Of a stretch of DNA of 64,000 nt, positions 50,794-60,842 are shown in pieces; the stretch's first letter is position 1, and each line of letters starts with the position of its first letter. The notes under the pieces were generated by a model. That model ran no database searches and was not told the DNA's origin. It saw nothing but the letters and a program-made list of their open reading frames with translations. Both the position numbers and the translations under genes were made by a program. This DNA is from Rhodobacteraceae bacterium 63075 (lineage in GTDB: Bacteria > Pseudomonadota > Alphaproteobacteria > Rhodobacterales > Rhodobacteraceae): contig QVMW01000003.1 in NCBI GenBank assembly GCA_003417655.1, forward strand, positions 145,507-209,506. Reading direction: 5' to 3'.

Positions 50794-51096
50794 CCTTCAT
50801 TGCCCGGCACATGCGTCCAGGTCTGGGTCTGTGCTTTCGCGGTGCGCAAAAAAAGCCTGGTTGGCGGCAATGCGCTAGGAGCGGGGCTTTGCAAAGTCTG
50901 GCCAGCTTCCCAACAGCGGACCTTCGTGTAGGATACGGCGAACGGCGGCTCCGAGCCATCCCGGAAGTTGCGGCGCGAAGCTCCTGCGCGGAATCAAGGC
51001 CGAAGGCTGCCGCGCGTCGTCGATCCGCGGCTTTTCTCAACACCCGCCCCAGGCCGCAAACCGTCATCCGCGCTTCCCGCTCAGGCAACCTGCTTG
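50794..51096. other. 303-base gap, no gene seen
   Basis: Between the convergent unknown gene (plus) and MATE gene (minus). No frame has conserved-looking protein, and no T-rich terminator or tRNA is present. The sequence mixes purine-rich stretches such as GCGCAAAAAAAGCC (50840s) with GC-rich parts. I see no function beyond 3' untranslated ends. Confidence 0.4.
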
Positions 51097-52467
51097 CTAT
51101 CCTCGCGCCCCTCCGGCAGCAGCCCGGCTCGCCTGCATCCGCCGCTCCCAGAGCACGAAGCGCCGCAGCAGCAGAACGCCGGCCACGGCGAGCCCCACCG
51201 CCAGCCCGAGCCAGACCCCCACGCCGCCGAGCCCGAAGGTGAAGCCGAGCAGGTAGGACACGGGCACCCCGATCACCCAGTAGGCCACGGCGGCGATCAC
51301 CATGGGCACGCGCGTGTCCTGCATCCCCCTGAGCACACCGAGCGCCATGACCTGCGCGGCATCCACAAGCTGGAAAAGCGCCGCCGCCGCCATCAGCCCC
51401 GCACCGATCGCCAGCACCGCATCGCGCGCCGGATCGGACGGGTCGATGAAGGGGCCGAGCAGGAGGTGCGGCGCGGTCAGGAACAATATGACAGTGCAGA
51501 CCGCGATGCAGCCCGAGATCCCGATGGCCACCCAGCCACCCTTGCGCAAGCTGGCCATGTCGCTGCGGCCGAGGGCGCGGCCTGCGCGCACCGTCGCCGC
51601 ATTCGACAGGCCCAGATGCACCATGAAGAAGGCCGAAGTAACTTGAAGCGCGATCCCGTGCGCCGCCAGGGGCAGCGTTCCGAGCCAGCCCATCATCACC
51701 GAGCTGGCAGCGAAGAGCCCGACCTCGGCCAGCGAGGTGAGGCCGATCGGCCAGCCAAGGCGGAAGACATCGCCGAAAGCCTCCCCGTCGGGCCGCCAGA
51801 AGCGTTGGAACAGCGTGTGCTCGGGCGTGACGAGCTGCACGTAGATCATCGTGAGCGCCAGCGAGACGATCTGCACCGCCAGCGAAGCCCAGGCCGCGCC
51901 CCTGATGCCAAGCTCCGGCGCGCCCCAATTGCCGAAGATGAGCACGTAGTTGACCAGCGCATTCGCCACGACCGCCACCAGCGTGATCCAGAGCACCGCC
52001 TGGGTGCGCTCCAGCGCCGCGAGATAGGATTTGAGCACCATGACCGCGAGCGCGGGGATGATGCCCCATCCGGCGATGCCGAGATACTGCCCCGCAAGCA
52101 GGGCAAGCCCGGCCTCCTGCCCCATCGCCAGCAGGAGCGGCTCGGCGAAGATGAAGACGGGCATGGCCAGCGCCGCGAAGATGAGCGAGGCCCAGATGCC
52201 CATCCGCGTGATCCGGCGCACCTGCTGGCTGTCATCGGCCCCCTCGGCCCGCGCGACCATCGGCATGACGGCCCATGCAAAGCCCGACCCGAAGATGAAC
52301 AGCACGAAAAAGAGCGTCCCGCCCAGCACCTGCGCCGCCAGGGACTCGACGGAATACCAGCCCAGCATGATCGTATCGATGAGCTGGATCGCGAATTGCG
52401 CCAGGTGGCTGCCCACCAGCGGCAGGCCGAGAACCAGCACGGCCCGGATATGTTCGCGCGTTGTCAT
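51097..52467 (-). CDS. MATE-family multidrug/Na+ antiporter
   Basis: 456-residue membrane protein with about twelve helices. The opening REHIRAVLVLGLPLVGSHLAQFAIQLIDTIMLGWYSVESLAAQVLGG is a MATE N-terminus, and SAFFMVHLGLSNAATVRAGRALG in the second half mirrors it, as expected for a two-lobe MATE protein. It pumps cationic drugs or metabolites out in exchange for Na+ or H+. The ATG at 52467 has no strong ribosome site (purine-poor GGCTTTGCC upstream). No linked regulator. Substrate unknown. Confidence 0.93.
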   Translation of the reverse strand: MTTREHIRAVLVLGLPLVGSHLAQFAIQLIDTIMLGWYSVESLAAQVLGGTLFFVLFIFGSGFAWAVMPMVARAEGADDSQQVRRITRMGIWASLIFAALAMPVFIFAEPLLLAMGQEAGLALLAGQYLGIAGWGIIPALAVMVLKSYLAALERTQAVLWITLVAVVANALVNYVLIFGNWGAPELGIRGAAWASLAVQIVSLALTMIYVQLVTPEHTLFQRFWRPDGEAFGDVFRLGWPIGLTSLAEVGLFAASSVMMGWLGTLPLAAHGIALQVTSAFFMVHLGLSNAATVRAGRALGRSDMASLRKGGWVAIGISGCIAVCTVILFLTAPHLLLGPFIDPSDPARDAVLAIGAGLMAAAALFQLVDAAQVMALGVLRGMQDTRVPMVIAAVAYWVIGVPVSYLLGFTFGLGGVGVWLGLAVGLAVAGVLLLRRFVLWERRMQASRAAAGGARG

Positions 52468-53056
52468 GGCAAAGCCTTACCCCCGCGCCTGCCGCTCCAC
52501 AAGAGCCGCGGGATGCACGGCATCACGCATCCAGACGCACATCATTCTGCTGCCCAAAGATGTCACCGCGCAGGGGTTGTTCGCGCGAAACCGCGGGATC
52601 GGTCTTTTCCGGCCCTGGGGGACCGGCCGACCATGACTGGGTGGGCACTCAATGAGGGTAGTCGGTCTGGGAAGGACATAAGGTCTGCAACTGCGGAAGC
52701 TGACCTTCGCCCTGCGCGCGGCAAATTGGTAAGATGCGGGACGGAGCGGCCGGCCGAACACGGCCATCGCCAGACCGCGGGATGGCGATCCAACACTCGT
52801 TCTAAGCACTTTATGCCTGCCAAGTCCGGACTCCGCATGAGCGGCGCGCCAAGCCTCACCAAATCGCCAGCCCGGGGGGCGGTCTGGCGATGGCCGGGCA
52901 CCTTCGGTGCTATTCCGGCCGGGGCTATGGAATGACCAAGTAGGGCTCACACCAGGCGCTCGCCGCACGGCACGCGAAAGGCCGCTTTCGGAAAGCGCGG
53001 GCACCTTGCAAAGCCCGCTCAGTCTTCAACAAGCTGATCTCGGGCGAGCCCTCCCC
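52468..53056. other. 589-base gap, no gene seen
   Basis: The largest gap in the window, between divergent... more exactly between the MATE start and the HlyD stop, both on the minus strand. No frame gives a recognisable protein on either strand. It contains stretches such as GCGGCAAATTGGTAAGATGC (about 52720) of the kind that recurs in intergenic DNA of Rhodobacteraceae as I remember it. Short inverted pieces occur but no clear terminator. It may hold decayed genes or the MATE promoter. Confidence 0.4.
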
Positions 53057-54244
53057 TCACGGCTCCCGCAGCGCCTCACGGCTCTTGTAGAGCGGCTTGA
53101 GGAGATATTGCAGCACGGTCTTCGCGCCCGTGTGCAACTCCACTGTCGCCTGCATGCCGGGGCGCATCTCGATCCGTGACTGGCGCGCGGAGAGCTGGCT
53201 CATGTCCACGCGCACGGTCACCTTGTAATGCGCCGAGGCGTCCGGGTCGCGGGCCTTCTCGTCCTTGAAGGTATCGGCGGAAATCACCTCCACCGCGCCC
53301 TTGAGCGCGCCGTAGATCGTGTAGTCATAGGCCGAGAGCTTCACCGTCGCCTTCTGGCCGGGGCGGATATTGGCGATGTTCTCGGGCTTCACCCGCGCCT
53401 CGACGAACAGCTCTTCACCGAGCGGGATGATCTGCAATATCTCCTCGCCGGGCCGCACGACGCCGCCGATGGTGGTCACGGCCAGCCCGTTGACGATCCC
53501 GCGCAGGGGCGCGCGCAGGACGGTCCGCGTGAGCTGGTCCTCGCTCGCCTTCAGCGTCTGCTCGAGCGTTGCGATCTCCTTGAGCGTGTCCGAATAGGCC
53601 TCGGCGCGCTCAAGCTCGGTCTTGGTGACGATCTCGTCATGACGGATCCTGGCATCCTCGTAGGCCTTGCGCGCGCGGGTCACCTCGATGAGCGAGACGA
53701 TCTTCTTCTCCAGCAGGTTCTCCATCAGCCGCTTTTCCTCGGCCGCCTGGTCAAGCACGCGCTTCGCCCCGTCCCGGGCCGATTGGAAATCGCCCTGCCG
53801 CGCCACCAGCAGCGCCCGCTCGGAAGCGACGATCCCGGGGCTGCGCCGCATCAGCGCCTCGGGTACGCCGAAGGCGCTGCGCCCGTCCATTTCCGCCTCC
53901 AGCCGGCGGCGCTTGATCTCGAGCGCGGTGATCTGGTCGCGCAGCTCCTCGACGGAGCTTTCGAACTGCGCCCCGCGCAGCCGGGCGAGCACGTCCCCCT
54001 CTTCCACGACCTGCCCTTCCTTCACGGCCAGCTCGGCGAGGATACCGCCTTCGAGGTTCTGGATGATCTGCGGGCGCGACGAGGAGATCATCTCGCCCTG
54101 AGCCCGCACGATCTCGTCGACCCAGGCAAAGGAAGCCCATGTCACGAAAAGCGCGACCGTGGCCGCGCAAAGCCAGATCACGAGGCTCGGCCCCCTGAGC
54201 CGTGCGCCGAGCTGCCCGGCCAGATCGGTGCGCGCCGCGCTCAT
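53057..54244 (-). CDS. Type I secretion membrane fusion protein, HlyD family
   Basis: 395-residue periplasmic adaptor. One N-terminal transmembrane helix (VIWLCAATVALFVTWASFAWV) is followed by a lipoyl half-motif, QNLEGGILAELAVKEGQVVEEGDVLARL, a long coiled coil (residues about 110-260) and the second half RAPLRGIVNGLAVTTIGGVVRPGEEILQI with the barrel that follows. It links the ABC exporter to the outer-membrane channel. The ATG at 54244 overlaps the ABC stop by four bases (ATGA). It belongs to the LapC/HlyD type, given the adhesin gene upstream. Confidence 0.95.
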   Translation of the reverse strand: MSAARTDLAGQLGARLRGPSLVIWLCAATVALFVTWASFAWVDEIVRAQGEMISSSRPQIIQNLEGGILAELAVKEGQVVEEGDVLARLRGAQFESSVEELRDQITALEIKRRRLEAEMDGRSAFGVPEALMRRSPGIVASERALLVARQGDFQSARDGAKRVLDQAAEEKRLMENLLEKKIVSLIEVTRARKAYEDARIRHDEIVTKTELERAEAYSDTLKEIATLEQTLKASEDQLTRTVLRAPLRGIVNGLAVTTIGGVVRPGEEILQIIPLGEELFVEARVKPENIANIRPGQKATVKLSAYDYTIYGALKGAVEVISADTFKDEKARDPDASAHYKVTVRVDMSQLSARQSRIEMRPGMQATVELHTGAKTVLQYLLKPLYKSREALREP

Positions 54245-56517
54245 GCCCGCGCCCTCGCGCCCAGATGCGCCAGCACCTCGTCGCGCGGGCCGTCCACAGC
54301 CATGCGCCCGTTTTGCAGGATCAGCGTGCGCTCGGTCAGCTCGAGGATGGGAACGCGGTGCGTGGCGATCACGGCGGTGCGCCCCTTGAGCCATGTCTTC
54401 AGCCGGTCGACAAGCACCGTCTCCAGCGTCTGGTCGAGCGCCGCCGTCGGCTCGTCGAGCAGGCAGATCTTCGGGTCCTGAAGCCAGAGCCGCGCCCAGC
54501 CGATGCTCTGGCGCTGCCCCACGGACAGCCCCGCCCCGCCATCTCGGATTTCCAGGTCCAGCCCCTTGGGATGGGCCTTCACGAAAGGTCCCAGCCCGGC
54601 GAAATCGAGCGCCGCCAGCAGGCGGTCATCGTCGCGTTCGAGCAGCGTCAGGTTGAGATTCTCGCGCAAGGTTCCGGCGAAGAGCTTCACCTCCTGCCCG
54701 AGATACCCCACGGCGCGGCGCAGATCGCGCGGGTCGATCTGGCCCATGTCCATCCCGTCGATGAGCACACGCCCGCGGCTCGGCGCGTAGAGCCCGGCCA
54801 GCAGCTTGAGCAGCGTGGACTTGCCCGACCCGTTGGAGCCGAGGACGGCCACGGCCTGCCCCGCCTTGAGGCCAAGGCCGCTGACATCGAGCACCGGCGC
54901 GCCCTCCTCGTCATAGGCAAAGCGCAGCTCGCGGAGCTCGTAATTGCCCTCGATCCGCTCGCGGCGCAGGTAGGCGCGGCCCTCCGCACGGTCCTGAGGC
55001 GCATCTGCGATAGCGTCGAGCCCTGTCAGCGCCGTCTTGACGTTGCCCCAGCGGGCCATGGTCCCGGCAAGCTGCGTGAGCGGGCCGAGCGTCCGGCCCG
55101 TCAGCAGACCCACGGCGATGATCGAACCGACGGTGAGCTCGCCCGCGAAGACAAGGTAGGCGCCCATGATCACGGCGCCGACATAGGTCGCCTGTTGCAC
55201 GCCCTGGCTCCAGAAGGTGAGCGTCGAGGCGAGCTTGCGCTGCTCGGAGGATTTGAGCGCCGAGAGCGCGTTGAGCTCGTCCCAGAGGCGGCGCACGCGG
55301 TCCTCGCTGCGCTGCGTCTTGACCGTGTCGAGCTCGAAGATCACCTCGTGCAGCATCCGGCTCGCCTTGGCCGACGCGCCCTGCGTCTCCTGCGTGAGCC
55401 GGATCATCCGCTTTTGCAGGAAGAACCCGGGCACGACCATCAAGAGCCCCCCGGCGATCAGCACCCAGACGACCGAGCCCGCGATCGACCAGACCAGCAG
55501 CAGAAAAACGAAGATGAAGGGAATATCCGCCAGAGCGCCCACGGTCGAGGCGGTGAAGAACTCGCGCACCGAGCCGAACTCGCGCATCGAGGAGAATATC
55601 TGGCTCGGCCCCTGCCCGGCGCGCTCCGAGCGCATCCCGAGAATACGGTCCATCAGGAGCGTCTGCACCCCCAGCTCGATCTGCCGGCCCGCCCCGTCCA
55701 TGAGCCGCGCCCGCGCGATCTTGAGAAAGGCTTCGAGCATGAGCGCCAGCCCGGCCCCGGCGGCGAGGACCCAGAGCGTCGCCTCGCTCTGGTGCGGGAT
55801 CACCCGGTCATAGACCTGCAGGCTGAAGAGCGCGACGGAGACGGCCAGCAGGTTGGCCACGAAGGAGCCGAGCGCCACCTCGGCGAACTGACGGCGGAAG
55901 CGGCCGAACTGCCCCCAGAACCAGTGCGGCGCGGCGGCCTCGGGCGCATGGGCGCGGCTGATCGCGCTCAGCGGGGCCTCCGCCTTGACGATCATGCCGG
56001 TGAAATAGGGCTCGAACTCGCCATGCGGCACGCGCGCGCGGTTGTCCGTGCAGGTCTTGTCATAGACCAACAGCGCGCCATCCTCCTGCCCGAGCACGAG
56101 GATGAACTGCCCGCCGATCATCTGCGCGAGCGCCGGCCAGTCGGCGCTGATCGCGTGGCTGACCGTCTCGACGGAGGTCTCCAGCCCTGCCGCCACCAGC
56201 CCTGCGGCGAGAACCTCGGGCTGGACCTCGTCGGCCTGCCGCGCCTGCTGCGTGATCGTGTCGAGAATATCGCGCGGCAAGGCCTGCAGGCCCAGAAGCC
56301 CCGCATAGGCCGCCGCAAGCTCGGCGCGCGCGGCCATGCGCTCGGCATTGCTCATGCCGGGCTTGCCGCTGTTTTGCTCCGCTGTCTCGCCCCGCCGCTG
56401 CGCCTTCGGCGTGATCTGCGCGACCTGTTGGCCCATGGGCGCAGAGCTGTTCGCCGCCGGCTTGAGGCGCGCGCGGCCCCCGGCCTTGATTTGCAGCGAA
56501 ACGGGCTTTGAGGTCAA
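54241..56517 (-). CDS. Type I secretion ABC transporter (LapB-like), permease-ATPase fusion
   Basis: 758-residue exporter. The N-terminal part (to about residue 170) is C39-like (LILGQEDGALLVYD-type segment) without the catalytic cysteine; then six membrane helices; then the ATPase with Walker A GSNGSGKST near residue 560, a Q-loop, signature LSVGQRQS near 666 and Walker B ICLLDEPTAALD, and ATHR. The signature has Val for Gly (canonical LSGGQ). The start is a TTG at 56517 with GGGAG seven bases upstream, overlapping the outer-membrane gene by four bases. It would export the Ig-repeat adhesin and RTX protease encoded upstream. Confidence 0.93.
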   Translation of the reverse strand: MTSKPVSLQIKAGGRARLKPAANSSAPMGQQVAQITPKAQRRGETAEQNSGKPGMSNAERMAARAELAAAYAGLLGLQALPRDILDTITQQARQADEVQPEVLAAGLVAAGLETSVETVSHAISADWPALAQMIGGQFILVLGQEDGALLVYDKTCTDNRARVPHGEFEPYFTGMIVKAEAPLSAISRAHAPEAAAPHWFWGQFGRFRRQFAEVALGSFVANLLAVSVALFSLQVYDRVIPHQSEATLWVLAAGAGLALMLEAFLKIARARLMDGAGRQIELGVQTLLMDRILGMRSERAGQGPSQIFSSMREFGSVREFFTASTVGALADIPFIFVFLLLVWSIAGSVVWVLIAGGLLMVVPGFFLQKRMIRLTQETQGASAKASRMLHEVIFELDTVKTQRSEDRVRRLWDELNALSALKSSEQRKLASTLTFWSQGVQQATYVGAVIMGAYLVFAGELTVGSIIAVGLLTGRTLGPLTQLAGTMARWGNVKTALTGLDAIADAPQDRAEGRAYLRRERIEGNYELRELRFAYDEEGAPVLDVSGLGLKAGQAVAVLGSNGSGKSTLLKLLAGLYAPSRGRVLIDGMDMGQIDPRDLRRAVGYLGQEVKLFAGTLRENLNLTLLERDDDRLLAALDFAGLGPFVKAHPKGLDLEIRDGGAGLSVGQRQSIGWARLWLQDPKICLLDEPTAALDQTLETVLVDRLKTWLKGRTAVIATHRVPILELTERTLILQNGRMAVDGPRDEVLAHLGARARA

Positions 56518-57815
56518 ATCTCGCTCCCGTCCGCCAGAACACCGAGCAGCCGGGCCATCTCGAGCCGGGTGCGCGCCAGCTCGTATTTGCGCGCTATCCG
56601 CGTGCGCGCCTGCGCAGCATAGCTCTCGTAGACCCCGACGACATCCATCACCTGCCGCTGGCCCGCGTCGTATTGCTGCTGGAAGAGATCGAGGTTGCGC
56701 CTGGCCTGCGCCGTCAGCGTCTCGGCCTCGCCTGCCTGCCGCGCGAGCGCCTCCGCCTGCGCCTCCAGCTTGGCGAACTGGCGGCCCGTCTCTTCACGGG
56801 CCTGCACAACGCGGCGGCCCGCCGCCTCCTCGGTGGCCTTGATCGCGTCGAGCCTGCTGCCCATGCCCAGCCCGATCGGGTTCTCCGGGGCGATCGTGCC
56901 GGTGACGCCGCCGCCGCTGCTGTCCGCACTGGCGCGCACCGTCGGCAAAAAGCCCGCGCGGTCGATCTTCGCATTGGCCACGGCGCGGCTCTTCTCGGCC
57001 TCGGCCAGCAGGACCTCCAGGGGCCGCACCGCGCCCTTGGGCAGCTCGAAATCGCTCACGCCGCTGACCCCGCCCAGCTTCTGGACGGACATGGCGTCAA
57101 GCTCGGCGACCGACGCCTTGGCGGTCTCGACCTCGTTGGTGTAATCGGCCTGCATCCTGGCCAGCTTGTGGCGGATCACGCTGAGGTCGGACCTGTCCGA
57201 GATGCCGCCCTTGACGCGCTCGGCCATGATCCACTCGAAGCGCTCCATGTCCTCGAGCGCCGTGCCCAGCATCTGCGCGGTTTCCCGCGCCTCCTCTGCG
57301 CGCAGGTAGAGCGACAGCGCGGTATGCACCCGCGTGTTGGTGTCCATGGCGAGGTTGACGGCGGCGACTTCCACGTCGGCCTTGGCAAATTCGCGCTCGG
57401 CCTTCTTGCGCCCGCCCGCATAGATCACGGCGTCCATGACGATGCTGGCCACCGCGTCGCTCAGCGAGGTGAGCGAGACATTGGGCCCGATCGTGGGCAG
57501 CCAGTTCTTCGATTGCGCCTCGGCGCGCAGCCGCGCGCTCTTGAGCTCGCTCTCCGCCGCGCGGCTGTTGGCCTCGAGGACCGGGGCGGCGACCTGCCGG
57601 AACGGGCCGCCCTCGGGCAGCACGCTGCGCCGCGCCTTGAGCGCGCCGATCACGGGCGATTGCGCCTCGGCCTCCTCTGCGCCCGGCCCCGGCAGCCCGC
57701 CCAGCGGGCTGACCTTCATGCGGCTCACATCGCCATCGCTGCCCATGCAACCCGCCGTCAGCACAACGAGCGCGAGCGCGCCGGCGGCTTTCATCCTGAA
57801 ATATCTCTGCCCCAT
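56514..57815 (-). CDS. TolC-like outer-membrane channel lipoprotein
   Basis: 433-residue TolC-family protein. Signal and lipobox LTAGC put a lipidated cysteine at C23; the mature protein consists of long amphipathic helices (LRAEEARETAQMLGTALEDMERFEWIMAERVKGGISDRSDLSVIRHKLARMQADYTNEVETAKASVAELDAM) in two repeats, as in channels built of helical barrel and tunnel. It provides the outer-membrane exit of the type I system. The ATG at 57815 has AAGGGG upstream. It follows the adhesin gene by 78 bases and overlaps the ABC gene by four bases. Confidence 0.92.
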   Translation of the reverse strand: MGQRYFRMKAAGALALVVLTAGCMGSDGDVSRMKVSPLGGLPGPGAEEAEAQSPVIGALKARRSVLPEGGPFRQVAAPVLEANSRAAESELKSARLRAEAQSKNWLPTIGPNVSLTSLSDAVASIVMDAVIYAGGRKKAEREFAKADVEVAAVNLAMDTNTRVHTALSLYLRAEEARETAQMLGTALEDMERFEWIMAERVKGGISDRSDLSVIRHKLARMQADYTNEVETAKASVAELDAMSVQKLGGVSGVSDFELPKGAVRPLEVLLAEAEKSRAVANAKIDRAGFLPTVRASADSSGGGVTGTIAPENPIGLGMGSRLDAIKATEEAAGRRVVQAREETGRQFAKLEAQAEALARQAGEAETLTAQARRNLDLFQQQYDAGQRQVMDVVGVYESYAAQARTRIARKYELARTRLEMARLLGVLADGSEI

Positions 57816-57893
57816 TGATCGCCCCTTTTTGCAGGCGTTATAGTTCTTGGGTCGGCTTGCGGGCGCGTCAGTGCCGCGCCCGCGCCATCAGCC

Positions 57894-60452
57894 TCAGATA
57901 ACGGTGTTCACGTCATCGTCGATGAGCACGCTATGGTCTCCCACGGTGTAGACATCGTAGGTCTCGCCGTTCTCGGTGACGCTCTGGCCGGTATGCGTCG
58001 CACCGGTGATCGTGACCGTGTCGTCATCGCCGCCATGGATCGCCAGCGTATCGCTCTGCTCGGCGAAGGCCTCGATCTGATCCAGCGACAGCGTGAGGTT
58101 CGTGTCCTCGGCGAATGTCAGGTCGATCGCCTCGATCTCCAGCCCCGACAGGCCGGGGTTCACGCTGGTCATGTCGATATCGGAGTTCGCCGGATCGTCC
58201 AGCGCCATGAAGGTGCTGGAAGTATTGCCGGCATCGTCCGTGGCCGAGACGACGAGATGCGAGCCGTCCTGCACCGCCGGGTCGAGCTCGTAGAGGTTGT
58301 TGCCGCCGAAGGCGACGGCATCCTCCGCGCCCGCGACCTGCGTGACGCTGTTGCCGTCGACCTGGTAGATCGTCTGGGCCTCCGCGCCCTGTTCGACCTG
58401 CACGGCGTTATAGCCCGTGTGATCGCGGGCGTAGCCGTCGACCATCGGCGCATCGGGCACATCCGCGTCGATCTCGATGACCTGGGAGATGCTCTCCACG
58501 TTGCCGGCCACATCCGTCGCGTTGACGGTGATCTCTGCGTCGTAGCTCTCATCGGCGAAGGCCCCGGCCGGAAGATCGGCCGACCAGTTGCCATCGGCAT
58601 CGACCACCGCGTCGTAGCTCTCGCCGCCGAATTCGATGGTGACGCTCGACCCCGCCTCGACACGGCCCTCGACGGTGATCCCATCGCTGACATCCGCCGC
58701 GTTGTAGACCGCCGTGCCGCCTTCCTCGACCGCGCTGCCGGACAGTTCGTTAACCAGCGTGTCAAACTCCACCTCGCGCGATGTCGAGGCGGTGTTGCCC
58801 GCCCCGTCCGTCACATCGACGGTGAGATCAAAGCTCTCCTCGCCCTGCGGCAGGTCGCCTTCCGGGAAGGTGACGTCCCAGTTGCCATCCGCGTCGACGC
58901 TGGCCTCATGCGAAACCCCGTCCAGCGTGACCACGACTGATGTCGAGCCCGGCTCGGTCGTGCCAGTGAAGGTGACGCCGTCCCCGCGCTCATCGGAATT
59001 GACCACGTTGTCCTCGGTCACGTCATCGGCCGAGACGCCCAGATTGTGCACCTCGGTGTCGAATTCGACCGTGCCGCTGGTCGTCGCGGTATTGCCCTGC
59101 GCGTCGGTCGCCGTGACCGTCACGTTGCCGGTGTAGTCCCCGGTCGCCACCTCGCCCGACGGATAGGTCACGCTCCAGTTGCCATCCGCGTCGACCGTCG
59201 CTTCGCGCTCGGTCCCGTCCAGGTCGACCATGACGGTCGCGCCGGGCTCCACCGTGCCGGTGAGCGTCACGCCTTCCGCGTGCTCCTCTTCGTTGACGAT
59301 CCCGTCCGCGCCTGCATCCGCCCCGGCGAAGGTCACATCCGTCACCGTGTCGATGACGAGCGTCTCCGTCACGGTCGTCGAGTTGCCCCAACTGTCGGTC
59401 GAAACGATTGTCACATCCGTCTCGTATTCGCCGCCCGCGACCTCTTCGGTCGTGAAGGTCACATCCCATGTGCCGTCTTCGCTCACGGTCGTCTCCTGCG
59501 TCGCGCCGCCGACCGTCACCGAGATGGTCGCGCCAGCCTCGCCTGTGCCCGAGATCTCGACGCCATCGGAATGGTCCTCTTCATTGACCACGTCGCCGGT
59601 CGATTCAACGCCATCCGTGGTCTCGATATCCGGCCCCGTGAGGTCGATCGTCACGCTCGGCCCGGTCAGCCCGGTCTCCGTGCCGTCCGGCTCGGTGACG
59701 AGCACATCGGCAACATATGTGCCGTCATCGGGGAAGTCATCGCCCTCGAACGTGGCCTCCCAGTTCCCGTCCTCATCGGTGATGACCGTCACGGTCTCCT
59801 CGCCGATCGTCACGGTGACCTCCGAGTCCGGCTCCGCCGTCCCCGTCACGTCGATGACCTGGTCTTCCTCGATCACGTCATCGCCGCCGATCCCGATCTC
59901 GCCGTCGTCGACGGTGGGCCCGTTCGACCCGCCGCCGCCATCGGTCAGCTCGTCCACGACACTGACGCCGCCGACGACACCGGCAACGCCACCAAGCCCG
60001 CCGAGCCCGCCGAAGACCCCCGTGCCGAGCATGCTGACCTCATCGTCGCTCACCACATGGGCCACTTCCGTGCCTTCGGTGAAGATCAGCTCATCGTCGG
60101 CCCCGTATTTGCCCCAGGTCTCGGCAACGCCATACTGGCCATAAAGCCCGCCATCCGACCCTTCAACCAACGTTACCTCGCTGATGTAAGTGTCCGATGA
60201 GATGTAAAGCTGCGCCACGGGCTCACCCGCGGCATTGAAGAAATCCTCGAGCAGGATGACGCGGCCGTCGGCCAGCGCGATCTCGAGGTGCGTACCCGAG
60301 CGCGTGTATCCCGTGATATCACTTTGACGAAGATTGAAGGAGTAGTCCTGTCCGGCAGTCGTCTGGATTGCCGTTACATCTTGCTGCGCCGATACATTAC
60401 CATGCTCGACATTGCCCGCGCGACCGCGGGTGACGAAACCTATCTGTTTCAT
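57894..60452 (-). CDS. BapA/LapF-type secreted adhesin with Ig-like repeats
   Basis: 852-residue, very acidic surface protein. The N-terminus has a BapA-prefix-like beta domain (residues 30-115: SDITGYTRSGTHLEIALADGRVILLEDFF). A Gly-rich linker leads to five tandem Ig-like modules of about 80-90 residues (about 199-270, 288-369, 385-467, 483-565, 580-661), each with a D-A-D-G-N-W or E-D-G-T-W strand. The C-terminal 80 residues (LTLSLDQIEAFAEQSDTLAIHGGDDDTVTI) are the type I secretion signal region. No RTX nonapeptides. The ATG at 60452 follows TGGTGG. Likely promotes adhesion or biofilm formation; exported by the adjacent system. Confidence 0.85.
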   Translation of the reverse strand: MKQIGFVTRGRAGNVEHGNVSAQQDVTAIQTTAGQDYSFNLRQSDITGYTRSGTHLEIALADGRVILLEDFFNAAGEPVAQLYISSDTYISEVTLVEGSDGGLYGQYGVAETWGKYGADDELIFTEGTEVAHVVSDDEVSMLGTGVFGGLGGLGGVAGVVGGVSVVDELTDGGGGSNGPTVDDGEIGIGGDDVIEEDQVIDVTGTAEPDSEVTVTIGEETVTVITDEDGNWEATFEGDDFPDDGTYVADVLVTEPDGTETGLTGPSVTIDLTGPDIETTDGVESTGDVVNEEDHSDGVEISGTGEAGATISVTVGGATQETTVSEDGTWDVTFTTEEVAGGEYETDVTIVSTDSWGNSTTVTETLVIDTVTDVTFAGADAGADGIVNEEEHAEGVTLTGTVEPGATVMVDLDGTEREATVDADGNWSVTYPSGEVATGDYTGNVTVTATDAQGNTATTSGTVEFDTEVHNLGVSADDVTEDNVVNSDERGDGVTFTGTTEPGSTSVVVTLDGVSHEASVDADGNWDVTFPEGDLPQGEESFDLTVDVTDGAGNTASTSREVEFDTLVNELSGSAVEEGGTAVYNAADVSDGITVEGRVEAGSSVTIEFGGESYDAVVDADGNWSADLPAGAFADESYDAEITVNATDVAGNVESISQVIEIDADVPDAPMVDGYARDHTGYNAVQVEQGAEAQTIYQVDGNSVTQVAGAEDAVAFGGNNLYELDPAVQDGSHLVVSATDDAGNTSSTFMALDDPANSDIDMTSVNPGLSGLEIEAIDLTFAEDTNLTLSLDQIEAFAEQSDTLAIHGGDDDTVTITGATHTGQSVTENGETYDVYTVGDHSVLIDDDVNTVI
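58470..59858 (-). repeat. Five tandem Ig-like modules within the adhesin gene
   Basis: Coding repeats of about 80-90 codons each, encoding modules with consensus GV-x-x-TGT-x-EPG-x-x-V, then VDADGNWxVTFP, then VTATDxxGNTAT. The middle modules are closest to one another, suggesting recent duplication. Such arrays change copy number by recombination. Confidence 0.8.
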
Positions 60453-60842
60453 AACACCACCATTTGCCTCAACAACGCGGCGTCGTTAATCGCGCCGCTT
60501 TTATGCCATATTCCATACAGCCGGTTTTTGAATCCGGATAGGGGGAATTTACGGGGAACTGCAAAATTCAGGCGTCATTTCCTGTATTTAGCCGCAATCT
60601 AGTTGCACTTTGGCAACAAAGCGGCCCGGTCCGCCCGCCACAGTTGTGCCATCTTTTTGCTTTCAAGCATTGAATGCTCATGATCCGGCAGAGCGAGTTT
60701 TCCTCACCTAATCTTGACACTTGGGCTCACGATCGAGGCCGGATCGCCGCGCACGCCGCCGGGGCTCGGAGGCAATCATCTGCCCAGGCGCTTAACGCGC
60801 ACTCGGCCGGTCATGGCCTCCGACGCAGGTAAAGCAGACGGA
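60453..60842. other. 390-base gap between adhesin and RTX protease genes, AT-rich
   Basis: No gene. It contains the adhesin promoter region: sequence is distinctly AT-rich from 60460 to 60720, with TTTTTGC and CTAATCTTGACAC elements. TTGACA at 60714-60719 reads toward the plus strand. I cannot place a convincing promoter on the minus strand. The protease 3' end (60843) has no visible terminator hairpin with a T run. Confidence 0.4.

Noticed and set aside
54202..56511. A 769-codon plus-strand open frame opposite the ABC transporter
   Set aside because: Composition is Arg/His/Glu/Gln-rich without domains, while the minus strand encodes an intact ABC exporter.
60714..60719. TTGACA on the plus strand as a promoter
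   Set aside because: No plus-strand gene follows before the next minus-strand gene, and no -10 element is properly spaced.
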